The position numbers and the translations under genes are program-made. A DNA stretch of 48,233 bases from the NCBI GenBank assembly GCA_020073365.1, contig JAIQFL010000038.1:1-48233 (forward strand), given 5' to 3'. The stretch is from Terriglobia bacterium. GTDB taxonomy: Bacteria > Acidobacteriota > Terriglobia > Bryobacterales > Bryobacteraceae. This document shows, in pieces, positions 1 to 7,827 of this stretch (the first letter of the stretch is position 1; every line of letters starts with the position of its first letter). The notes beneath the pieces were generated by a model. That model did not search any database and was not told where the DNA came from. It saw only the letters and a list, made by a program, of their open reading frames with translations.

Positions 1-1
1 C

Positions 2-1108
2 TTTGCCAAGATTGCCAGGACGGCAGACCAGGTTGACGACCGCTACGCAGCAGTGAAGGAGCTCACCGACCAAGTGGCCCTCGCCCAAGTCGCCAAGACG
101 GACAGCGACCGGGATGTTCGTAAAGCCGCGACCGACAAGCTTACCGATCAGGGAGCCCTCGCCCAAATCGCCAAGACGGCAGACTACCTTGAGGTGCGCG
201 TGGCCGCGGTGAGGAGGCTCACCGATCAAGCAGTTGTTGCCGAATTTGCGGACATGGAAAATGTCCCAATGATCTCCCTTGCCGCGGCGAAGATGTTGGC
301 GGACCAAACACTTGCCCAAACCGTCTTTGCCAGGATTGGCAATTGGGCAGACCGGTCTGACGACCGCCTCGCGGCAGTGAAGGAACTCACCGACCAAGTG
401 GCCCTCGCCCAAGTCGCCAAGACGGACAGCGACTCGGACGTCGGTAAGGCCGCAGCCGACAAGCTTACCGACCAGGCTGTGCTCGCCGACGTCGCCAAGA
501 CGGCAATTTGCCTTGGGGTGCGCGTGGCCGCGGTGAGGAGGCTCACCGATCAAGCAGTTGTTGCCAAATTTGCCATGGAAAATGTCCCAATGGTCTCCCT
601 TGCCGCGGCGAAGATGTTGGCGCACCAAACACTTGCCCAAATGGTCTTTGCCATGATTGCCAAGAGGGCAGACCGGTCTGACGACCGCCTCGCGGCAGTG
701 AAGGAACTCACCGACCAAGCCGCCCTAGCCGAGATTGCGAAGACGAACGAGAGCACCGAAGTGCGTCGGGCCGCGGCGGATAGGTTGACGGTCAAGGTCG
801 GTCCCGAGTTTAGCTTGGACAAATTAGGGGCCATGATAGACGAGGCGAAAGAGCCCAGAGACCGTGCTAGTGATCAGGAATGGGAACGCCAAGGTTCTCC
901 AGGGCGCGGTCAGCCGCACTATTGCAGAATGTGTCACAGGACTATGTACGGCAAGGAGACGACACATGGGCTGGTGACGGCCTATCGATGTCGTAGCTGC
1001 GGCTCTGAGTATTGTTATTGGTGCTTGGAGCAAAAGGCCCCGAACAATGCAGCCGGGGGCAAATCATGCCCATCGTGCCTTGGTGTCTTTGAAGTCATCC
1101 ACGGGTGA
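2..1108 (+). CDS. HEAT-like repeat protein with C-terminal zinc module (5' partial)
   Basis: The frame is open to the left edge, so the true start lies outside; a GTG at 53 is only an internal start candidate. Residues up to about 260 are helical repeats of about 27-30 residues built on LTDQ..LA.IAKT and VR.AA..RL, the pattern of HEAT/armadillo-type protein-binding solenoids. The C-terminus carries four CxxC pairs (CRMC, CRSC, CYWC, CPSC), a spacing typical of a treble-clef or RING-like double zinc site. HEAT solenoids usually bind proteins, and a RING-like tail could mean an adaptor or ligase-like role, but no catalytic domain is visible. It is not a standard phage structural protein although it lies just upstream of the tail genes. 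The repeats are nearly identical at DNA level, which suggests recent internal duplication. Function is unknown. Confidence 0.75.
   Translation, partial: FAKIARTADQVDDRYAAVKELTDQVALAQVAKTDSDRDVRKAATDKLTDQGALAQIAKTADYLEVRVAAVRRLTDQAVVAEFADMENVPMISLAAAKMLADQTLAQTVFARIGNWADRSDDRLAAVKELTDQVALAQVAKTDSDSDVGKAAADKLTDQAVLADVAKTAICLGVRVAAVRRLTDQAVVAKFAMENVPMVSLAAAKMLAHQTLAQMVFAMIAKRADRSDDRLAAVKELTDQAALAEIAKTNESTEVRRAAADRLTVKVGPEFSLDKLGAMIDEAKEPRDRASDQEWERQGSPGRGQPHYCRMCHRTMYGKETTHGLVTAYRCRSCGSEYCYWCLEQKAPNNAAGGKSCPSCLGVFEVIHG
53..697 (+). repeat. Tandem ~324-bp coding repeat inside the HEAT-like gene
   Basis: The stretch beginning GTGAAGGA at 53 recurs at 377 and again at 698, giving periods of 324 and 321 bases. 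The one-codon difference is the Asp in FADMENV, absent from FAMENV. Whole segments around LTDQVALAQVAKTD and RVAAVRRLTDQAVVA are almost unchanged between copies. The third copy is partial and diverges after about 780. The array also extends left of the window, because bases 2-52 resemble the end of a unit. Confidence 0.85.
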
Positions 1109-1690
1109 CACAGAGGCCTTCCTCCGCAAGAACTTCGCTGGCGCGGCGTAAGATTCGCATTCTCGTAGTGAATGAAGCAGGCCGGCCAGTGAGCGGCCCT
1201 CGAGACCAGGACCAGAGCTTCTCTCGAAGGGCGATGAAACGAAGTGCGGCTCATAGGGTGAAGGTTTGAAGACCGGTGCGGAGGTTTGGATATCAGCGGA
1301 AGGATTCGAGCGTGCTTCTTAGCCATCATCGCAAGCAGCGGCTCAACCATTCAGGAGAGGAAAATCAGCTGCGGGCTTGCCGGGCGAGGCGCAGTGACGA
1401 TTCGTCCTGGTGGGGCGGTCTCGGCTATATGGTCCCCTGAGATCTGCGGCATATCCATTTGCAGCGGGATCGCGGACTACCGCCGCACAATTCGTTACCC
1501 ACGACTAACGACGCCGGATCGTACACATCAGATCTGCACGGTCGCACAACGCCGGTTGGGGACATTCGCTGGGCAGAGCAGCATACATCCTCCCTGACGC
1601 CGTACTGTTGACCGATTCGCAACACGCTAACAGTCAGATCTTCTTTCGACCGAAATCTCCAGTTCCTAGCAGGGCCAACACTCACCCTCC
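1109..1690. other. Gap without a convincing gene between HEAT gene and tape measure
   Basis: About 580 bases. The short open frames here (for example 1286-1597) have no ribosome-binding site, no recognisable motif and poor residue composition. In lambda-like phages the tail assembly chaperones sit directly before the tape measure gene, and none is visible. I see no tRNA, clear terminator or attachment repeat. It may be a decayed or recombined junction. Confidence 0.5.
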
Positions 1691-4600
1691 ATGGCCGACA
1701 ACAACAAGCTCGAACTCGTCGTCGAGGTGGACGTCAACAAGGCGAACGCCTCGATCAAAAGCATCAACACGGGTCTGTCTGGCATGGAGCAGGCGGCGGG
1801 GAAAGCTGCGCGAGGCGCCTCCACCGGGATTGATGGGCTCACGGTCAGCATGGTCAGGGGCTCTGCCGCCGGCAACCTTCTCGCGGACTCAATCAAAAAG
1901 GCGCTGGACTGGGTGAAGGAGTGGACCATCGGCGCCGCAGAGCACGCCGCCCACACCGACAAGATGACATTGTCGATGGCTGCCCTCGCGAAGGCCCATG
2001 GCGTGAGTGCGGAGGCGTCCAACCGGGCCGTCGAAGCGGTCAAGAAAGTCGGATTCGGTACGCAGGACGCCATCCATGCCGTCGACCGGCTCATGGTCGC
2101 GGACATGAACCTGTCGAAAGCGGAGGGACTGGCGAAAGTCGCCAAGGACGCCGCGGCCATCGAGAACATCACGCCTGGCGAGGCGCTGGAGAAGTTGCTC
2201 ATGGCCATCGAGTCCGGCGCGTCGCGCGGGCTTCGGACCATGGGGATCTTCGTTGATCTCAATAAGGAAGTGGACCGCCAGGAGAAGATCACCGGCAGGA
2301 CGCTCGACGAAAACGAGGTTCGGCAACTCCGCTACAACGCGGTGATGCGCGAGTCGGCGAAGATTCAAGGCGCGGCTGGCGCTGCGGCCGGAAGCGCGGA
2401 GGCGCAGTCCGCTGCTCTCGCCCGCGAAGTCAACGAACTCAAAGAGGCGGTGGGCGAGCAGTTCCAGGGGTATCTGCGCTCGTGGGTCGGCCATTTGCGC
2501 GATCTCGTGGGCTTCCTGAAGGACAACTCGGACTGGCTGGTGAAGTTCGGAGAAGCGGCGATCTTCGTGGCCGGTGCGATTGTCACCTACGGCATCATCA
2601 CCAAGATTGCGGGCATTGCCAGCGCCGTGCAAGGGCTGGCCCTTGCGCTCACTGCGAACCCCATCGGCTTGCTGCTGACCGGAGTTGTCGCCGCCGGCGC
2701 AATCATCTACTACGAATACAACAAGATGCACGAGGGCATGGATCGCACCTTCGATGACATGCGCCGCAAGGGACTCCAAAAGGATCTCTTCAGCGGGAAG
2801 CTCAAGCCCGACGACGTAAAGAAGATGGGCTACACCGACGACCAGGTCAAGGAGATTATCAGCGGTCGGCGGATGCTGCCGGGCGACTCCTGGGACGACT
2901 TCAGCGGCGTGGGCTTTCCGAAACTCAAGATCCTGGGCAAGGGTGAACTCTCGGATGACGAGGTGAACCGGATCGCGATAGAGCGCAAGAAACGGGGCGA
3001 AGCCGAGAAGTCGGCCCAGGAACTCTACATGCGCGCCGTCGAGGAACGCAAGAGCGCAGAGCACGACCAGGCGCGCGCCCGCATCGAAGACTCCATGAAG
3101 ATCATCGAGTCCACGCACTCCGAAACCCAAGCCGCGAGGGAATCGCTGAACGTCGTGCTGCTATCGATGAAGGAGCGTCAGGCTGGCATTGAGAAGATCA
3201 AGGAGGAAGAGAAGCGGGAAATCGAGCAGCAGTCCACGTACACGGACGAGAAAAGCGGCGCCGTTCGCCACTTCAAGCTCAACGCCTCCACCCTCGAGAC
3301 CATCCACAAGGCAACCGCGGAAAGGCTCGCGGCGTTCGACATGAAGTTCAACGAGGAGGAATCGCGCCGCCTCGAGCAGATGTGGAAGGCGGCGGCCGCG
3401 CGCTCTCAGAAGATGTTCGAGCTTTTGTATCTCGAACCGATGAAGCAGAACCTCTACGTGTGGGAGCAGGAGTCCCAGTGGCAGGACAAGATCGACGACC
3501 AGGGCCGTTCGGTGGCTATTGCAGCGGTCGACCAGCGGAAGAATCTGCAACTGGCCCAACTGGAGTCGGTGGATGCCCGCACGCTTCAGGACAAAGTGGC
3601 GTTGGAGAACGCGAAAACCGCCATCGAGGTCCAGGCCATGAAAGACCGGACCAAGATCGAACTGGAAGAGATTGACGCGCGGACGGAGCGCCAGGTGGAC
3701 GAGGCGCGCAAGGCGGCGATGGCGCAAGGCATCTTCTACGAGCCGTATCTCGACCAGATCGGCAACAAGATCCGTGAATTGGGTCAGCACGAGAAGGACG
3801 CTCTCCAGAAGGCCACCACCACGGAGATCGACGTCGCGCAGATCAAGGGCGCGACGACCACGCGCAAACTGGTCACGGACCAGTACCAGAGCATCTTCCA
3901 ATCGCTCAAACAGCAGGCTGGCGGCGTCTTCGATGCCCTCGTGACCAAGTCGCAGTCGGTGTGGTCTGCCATCGGGAACTCGCTGAAGACCGCGCTGCTG
4001 ACCGCCATCAAAGACGTCGTGACCTCGCGTGTGGCGGCGATGCTGATGAACATGTTCGTGCCCGGCGCGAACGTTCAGATGCAGCAAGGTGGTATCGGCG
4101 GGGGTAAGGGCGGTGGTGGCGGGCTGTTCGGCGGGCTCGGCGGCATCCTCGGGATCGGTGCGGTCCCGGTGTTCGCTGGTGGCGTGCCTGGCGGTACGCC
4201 TCCGTTCCTGCCATCTGGCGGTGCCGGTGCCGGCGCTGGCAGTGGCGGTGGTCTTGGGTCGATCCTGCCCCCTATCTTCGGTTCGGGAGGAAACGTTCGA
4301 TTCCCCGGCGCGACGGTGGGCGGTACGCCTCCGTTCGTGCCGTCCTTGTCCGGAGCCGGGGCCGGGATCGGTGCCGCGCCTGCGGCTGGAGGGATCTTCT
4401 CAAAGGCGGGCTTGGCCGGCATGTTGCCGGGGCTCAAATCGTTCTTCGGGTTTGGCGACAACAAGTGGGTCGATATGGGCGGCGGCCGCATGGCCACGGG
4501 CGGCTGGATCAGCCAATACGGTTCGTTTGGCGACAAGCTCCAGGCTCTCGGTAAGTCGGACGCCGCGCTCATGGGTGGCGCGCTGCTGGCGATGGACGGT

Positions 4601-5263
4601 CTTCGGCGTGGCGGCAAAATTGGCGTCGCGGAGACCACGGCGGGCGGCGCGATGATCGGGTACAAGTTCGGCGGTCCTCTTGGCGCGGCCATCGGTGGCG
4701 TCGCCGGAGCTGTCGCAGGCATCGTGCGGTTGTTCGTGAAGGGCGCGGCGGATAAGGCGAAGGAGAAGATCAAGGCGCTCTACGGGGTCGATATCGCGGA
4801 CAAGGGAGTGTTGCAGCAGATCGTGGATATGACCAAATCCGGGTTCGGCGGCAACCTCGATATGGCGATCCGGTCGCCGCAGATTCGCGACCTGATCCAG
4901 TTGTACGCCATGACCACCGGCCAGAAGACGATCGGCATGCCCGGTACTGTGACGCCCCTGTCACTGGTAGAGACGGGCGGATCGTTATTCCAGTCGCCGC
5001 AGTACAACAATGGCACCCCGCTTCCCGCACTGGGAGGCCTGCCGGGGCTCGACCAGATCGGCGCAGGCACTCCGTCCGGCGGCGGGTTGGTGATTCAACT
5101 GGATGGCCCTGCCACGACGGCGCTGCTCCAGGGCCAGGCAGTGCAGGCTATCACCAACAATCCGCGCCTAGTGCAAAACGCGTCTATGGCCGCGACGAAA
5201 TCGAACGCAAACCGGCGCGAGCTCACCAGCCTGCAGTTGAGCCCCGGAACGATTGTCAGCTAA
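1691..5263 (+). CDS. Phage tail tape measure protein
   Basis: At 1190 residues this is a typical tape measure: a scaffold inside the tail tube that sets tail length and helps DNA delivery. The N-terminus is alpha-helical and Ala/Lys rich (KLELVVEVDVNKANASIKSI), a usual start for TMP families. Hydrophobic segments lie at about 287-340 (FVAGAIVTYGIITKIAGIA and following) and about 990-1020 (GGPLGAAIGGVAGAVAGI). Residues about 420-760 are charged and coiled-coil-like, followed by a Gly/Pro-rich linker at about 797-920. The ATG at 1691 begins directly with this conserved-looking helix. The next gene starts two bases after the stop. The name follows from size, composition and position before M-like and tail-tip genes. 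The upstream chaperone genes expected from synteny are missing. Confidence 0.88.
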   Translation: MADNNKLELVVEVDVNKANASIKSINTGLSGMEQAAGKAARGASTGIDGLTVSMVRGSAAGNLLADSIKKALDWVKEWTIGAAEHAAHTDKMTLSMAALAKAHGVSAEASNRAVEAVKKVGFGTQDAIHAVDRLMVADMNLSKAEGLAKVAKDAAAIENITPGEALEKLLMAIESGASRGLRTMGIFVDLNKEVDRQEKITGRTLDENEVRQLRYNAVMRESAKIQGAAGAAAGSAEAQSAALAREVNELKEAVGEQFQGYLRSWVGHLRDLVGFLKDNSDWLVKFGEAAIFVAGAIVTYGIITKIAGIASAVQGLALALTANPIGLLLTGVVAAGAIIYYEYNKMHEGMDRTFDDMRRKGLQKDLFSGKLKPDDVKKMGYTDDQVKEIISGRRMLPGDSWDDFSGVGFPKLKILGKGELSDDEVNRIAIERKKRGEAEKSAQELYMRAVEERKSAEHDQARARIEDSMKIIESTHSETQAARESLNVVLLSMKERQAGIEKIKEEEKREIEQQSTYTDEKSGAVRHFKLNASTLETIHKATAERLAAFDMKFNEEESRRLEQMWKAAAARSQKMFELLYLEPMKQNLYVWEQESQWQDKIDDQGRSVAIAAVDQRKNLQLAQLESVDARTLQDKVALENAKTAIEVQAMKDRTKIELEEIDARTERQVDEARKAAMAQGIFYEPYLDQIGNKIRELGQHEKDALQKATTTEIDVAQIKGATTTRKLVTDQYQSIFQSLKQQAGGVFDALVTKSQSVWSAIGNSLKTALLTAIKDVVTSRVAAMLMNMFVPGANVQMQQGGIGGGKGGGGGLFGGLGGILGIGAVPVFAGGVPGGTPPFLPSGGAGAGAGSGGGLGSILPPIFGSGGNVRFPGATVGGTPPFVPSLSGAGAGIGAAPAAGGIFSKAGLAGMLPGLKSFFGFGDNKWVDMGGGRMATGGWISQYGSFGDKLQALGKSDAALMGGALLAMDGLRRGGKIGVAETTAGGAMIGYKFGGPLGAAIGGVAGAVAGIVRLFVKGAADKAKEKIKALYGVDIADKGVLQQIVDMTKSGFGGNLDMAIRSPQIRDLIQLYAMTTGQKTIGMPGTVTPLSLVETGGSLFQSPQYNNGTPLPALGGLPGLDQIGAGTPSGGGLVIQLDGPATTALLQGQAVQAITNNPRLVQNASMAATKSNANRRELTSLQLSPGTIVS

Positions 5264-5264
5264 G

Positions 5265-5666
5265 ATGCCCGGTTCTGTTCTAAACGCTGCTCCGGCCACG
5301 GTGCTCCCGTTATCGCTGTGCAAGTCGTTCGTCCATGAGCGGGCGTACCCGCTGATCGAGAACGAATACAAGAACGGCGAGTCGCAACGTTCGGTGTTGG
5401 CAGCGACCAGCCGGAAGCGGTGGCGCTTGACGAAGCGGCTGCCACCAGTTGTGCTTCAGACACTCAGAAACTTCTTCGACGCGCGGGACGGCTCGACCGA
5501 ACCGTTCTACTTTTACGACCCCTACGACACCAATCCGAAGTTCTCATACGATCCAACGGGTATCGCAACTGTTGGCCGCTACACAGTCCGCTTCAACGGC
5601 GATTGGCAGCAGTCGTCCGGGCCTGGCAGGTCGGACGTTCAGATAGAACTGCTCGAACTGGCATGA
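5265..5666 (+). CDS. Minor tail protein, lambda gpM-like
   Basis: This 133-residue protein follows the tape measure, the position of gpM in lambda (H-M-L-K-I-J). It carries the weak pattern of that group: an aromatic strand RKRWRLTKRLP, a helix ending LRNFFDARDG, then PFYFYDPY and a C-terminal beta stretch YTVRFNGDW...VQIELLELA. Such proteins help cap the tape measure and join it to the tail tip. A TTG at 5253 in the same frame would overlap the upstream stop, but the ATG at 5265 is preferred because it sits directly after that stop. A second gpM-like segment appears at the N-terminus of the gene at 7828. Confidence 0.65.
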   Translation: MPGSVLNAAPATVLPLSLCKSFVHERAYPLIENEYKNGESQRSVLAATSRKRWRLTKRLPPVVLQTLRNFFDARDGSTEPFYFYDPYDTNPKFSYDPTGIATVGRYTVRFNGDWQQSSGPGRSDVQIELLELA

Positions 5667-5679
5667 AGGTGGATTCCTT

Positions 5680-7809
5680 ATGAATCGTATTTTCCTATTG
5701 GTATTCATGTGGGCGGCGACTCTGTTCTCGCAGACCCAGATCCGCGACACCGCCTATACCGGGGTTTCGGGAACCCTGTTCAGCGGCAAGGTGGTAGTCT
5801 CCGCGCCAGACATGACGACCGCCGATGGCCGTACGGTTCTCCGGTGGCAGCAGGAATTCACAATCGCCAACGGTTCTATCGCATTCGATCTGGAGCCGAA
5901 CGACACAGCCGTTCCTTCCGGAACCAGTTACCTGGTCCGTTTCACACCATCGCGGAGCGGCGCATCGGGGGCATGGTCGGAGCGGTGGGTCGTACCCACG
6001 AGCCCGACGCCATTGAAGATCAACCAGATTCACGTCTTGAGCGTGCCGACGCCGACGATCATGCTTCAGCCACAGCAGATCCTGGGCGGCGGTGCGACGC
6101 CAGGCAAGTGCCTGGGCTGGACAGGGACCTCGTGGCAACCGGTGGACTGTGGAGCGGTAGGGTCAGTGGGCGCGACGGGGCCAGCAGGCGCCAACGGCAG
6201 TAACGGCAACGCGGTCCTTAGCGGGACAACGGGGCCTACTTCGGAGCAGGGTGCCGACGGAGACTTCTTCCTTCGCACGGACACGAGTTGCATGTGGGGT
6301 CCGAAGGCTGCTGGCGCCTGGGGATCAGCCTGCACCTCGTTGATCGGCTCGCAGGGTATTAAGGGCGATACCGGGACCGTAGGCCCGACGGGTAGCACCG
6401 GTCCGCAAGGCATCCAAGGGATTCAAGGCCCACAGGGTATTCAGGGTGTGCCCGGTGCTGACGGTCGCACGGTTCTCAATGGAACCGTTCCACCATCGGC
6501 TGGCATCGGAGCGAACGGAGACTTGTACCTGAACACGGCGACAAGCTGCTTGTATGGTCCGAAGTCTGCAGGTGCTTGGCCGGGGGCGTGTACTTCACTG
6601 GTCGGGCCAACGGGTTCCACAGGTGCGCAGGGGACTGTCGGCGCCACTGGACCTCAGGGAAATGTTGGGGCCACCGGCTCGCAGGGGCCGCAAGGTGCAA
6701 CGGGTCCGCAGGGAAATATCGGGGCGACCGGCGCCCAGGGGAATCCTGGGGCCACTGGAGCTACCGGCTCGCAAGGTCCGCAAGGAAGCGTCGGAGCCAC
6801 GGGGCCACAGGGTGCGTCTGGCGCGGACGGAAAGACGATCTTGAATGGGACCGGCGCTCCGGGGCCTGGGACGGGAGGCGACGGCGACTTCTACTTGAAT
6901 GACACCAGCACCTGCCTGTATGGACCGAAAGCCTCGGGGGCGTGGCCGGCGTGCACATCGCTGATTGGGCCGACAGGGGCCGCGGGCGCGACAGGCGCGG
7001 CGGGTGCCACAGGGACCGCAGGAGCCAATGGCAGCAACGGCAACACGGTGTTGAGTGGGACGTCAGGACCCAGTTCGGGCCAAGGGGTCGATGGGGACTT
7101 CTTCCTACGGACGGACACCCACTGCTTATGGGGGCCGAAGGCTTCGGGTGAGTGGCCGGGGACGTGTATTTCGCTGATTGGGCCTGTCAACACGGCAGCG
7201 GTCAATGCCGGCCAAAAGGGATCGTATTACCCGTACGGGATCGGCTACAGTTCCGCTGGATCGGCCTACTTCGGTGTGGGCGGCGCGAACCGTGGGGTGA
7301 GGATTCCGCTCACTGTCCTCGCACCGCTGGAGTTTCGCTCCATCGGTGTGTATATCACTGCCGCGTCGGGAACATGCAGTGGTACGTGCGGCGCTGTCAT
7401 CACGATCAGGAGCAACAATCTCACGTCAATTGTGGTTCAGACCGCGGTGCTGGTGAGCGGGGGCACGCCCAACATCAATGCCAGCGCCGTGGGCATTGGT
7501 TTCCCGGTGAGCAGCGGCAGTGCGGTGTTAGGTGGGGTCGCCACGCTGCCAGCCGGATCGTACTGGCTTTGTTTCGACTCTGACTCCACCACGCTAGCGA
7601 TCTCGAACGTCTACACGACCGGCAACGTGCAAGGCGTGATCGACGGAAGCATTGGTGGTGGCGTCCACGCTGTGGCGGTAATTAGCGGGATGGCAAGCAG
7701 CACTGGAAGCGGAGCGAGTTTGGCGCCGACGGCCGATATATCGGCAGCCGGTTGGGCATCGACGGCGACGCTGGCGTTGCCGATGATCGCGTTTCACAAC
7801 TACTTCTAA
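5680..7809 (+). CDS. Collagen-like repeat protein with signal peptide (tail fibre or surface protein)
   Basis: The 709-residue product starts with a good Sec signal peptide: MNR, a hydrophobic core IFLLVFMWAATLF, and likely cleavage near FSQ-TQ. A beta-rich head domain of about 130 residues follows. The middle alternates Gly-X-Y collagen tracts (such as GPTGSTGPQGIQGIQGPQ) with four copies of a module of about 45 residues containing GDFFLRTDTSCMWGPK, AGAW and TSLIG; each copy has two Cys. A non-collagen C-terminal domain covers about residues 500-709. Collagen tracts are common in phage fibres as trimeric spacers, but a secretion signal on a virion protein is unusual. The start is supported by AAGGTGG just upstream. 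It lies between two tail genes, so a virion role is likely; a secreted lysogenic surface protein is the alternative. Confidence 0.75.
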   Translation: MNRIFLLVFMWAATLFSQTQIRDTAYTGVSGTLFSGKVVVSAPDMTTADGRTVLRWQQEFTIANGSIAFDLEPNDTAVPSGTSYLVRFTPSRSGASGAWSERWVVPTSPTPLKINQIHVLSVPTPTIMLQPQQILGGGATPGKCLGWTGTSWQPVDCGAVGSVGATGPAGANGSNGNAVLSGTTGPTSEQGADGDFFLRTDTSCMWGPKAAGAWGSACTSLIGSQGIKGDTGTVGPTGSTGPQGIQGIQGPQGIQGVPGADGRTVLNGTVPPSAGIGANGDLYLNTATSCLYGPKSAGAWPGACTSLVGPTGSTGAQGTVGATGPQGNVGATGSQGPQGATGPQGNIGATGAQGNPGATGATGSQGPQGSVGATGPQGASGADGKTILNGTGAPGPGTGGDGDFYLNDTSTCLYGPKASGAWPACTSLIGPTGAAGATGAAGATGTAGANGSNGNTVLSGTSGPSSGQGVDGDFFLRTDTHCLWGPKASGEWPGTCISLIGPVNTAAVNAGQKGSYYPYGIGYSSAGSAYFGVGGANRGVRIPLTVLAPLEFRSIGVYITAASGTCSGTCGAVITIRSNNLTSIVVQTAVLVSGGTPNINASAVGIGFPVSSGSAVLGGVATLPAGSYWLCFDSDSTTLAISNVYTTGNVQGVIDGSIGGGVHAVAVISGMASSTGSGASLAPTADISAAGWASTATLALPMIAFHNYF
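6196..7183 (+). repeat. Four dispersed modules plus Gly-X-Y coding tracts
   Basis: Module copies lie at about 6203-6345, 6463-6603, 6829-6966 and 7036-7183. Each encodes (D/N)GDF(F/Y)L followed by a Cys, W/YGPK, GAW and TSLIG or TSLVG. Gly-X-Y tracts separate them at about 6346-6460, 6604-6828 and 6967-7035. The arrangement favours length change by recombination. Confidence 0.75.
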
Positions 7810-7827
7810 GCGCGCGGACGTTTCCCA

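Noticed and set aside
1286..1597. 103-codon frame between the HEAT and tape measure genes
   Set aside because: No RBS, no motif and random-looking composition.
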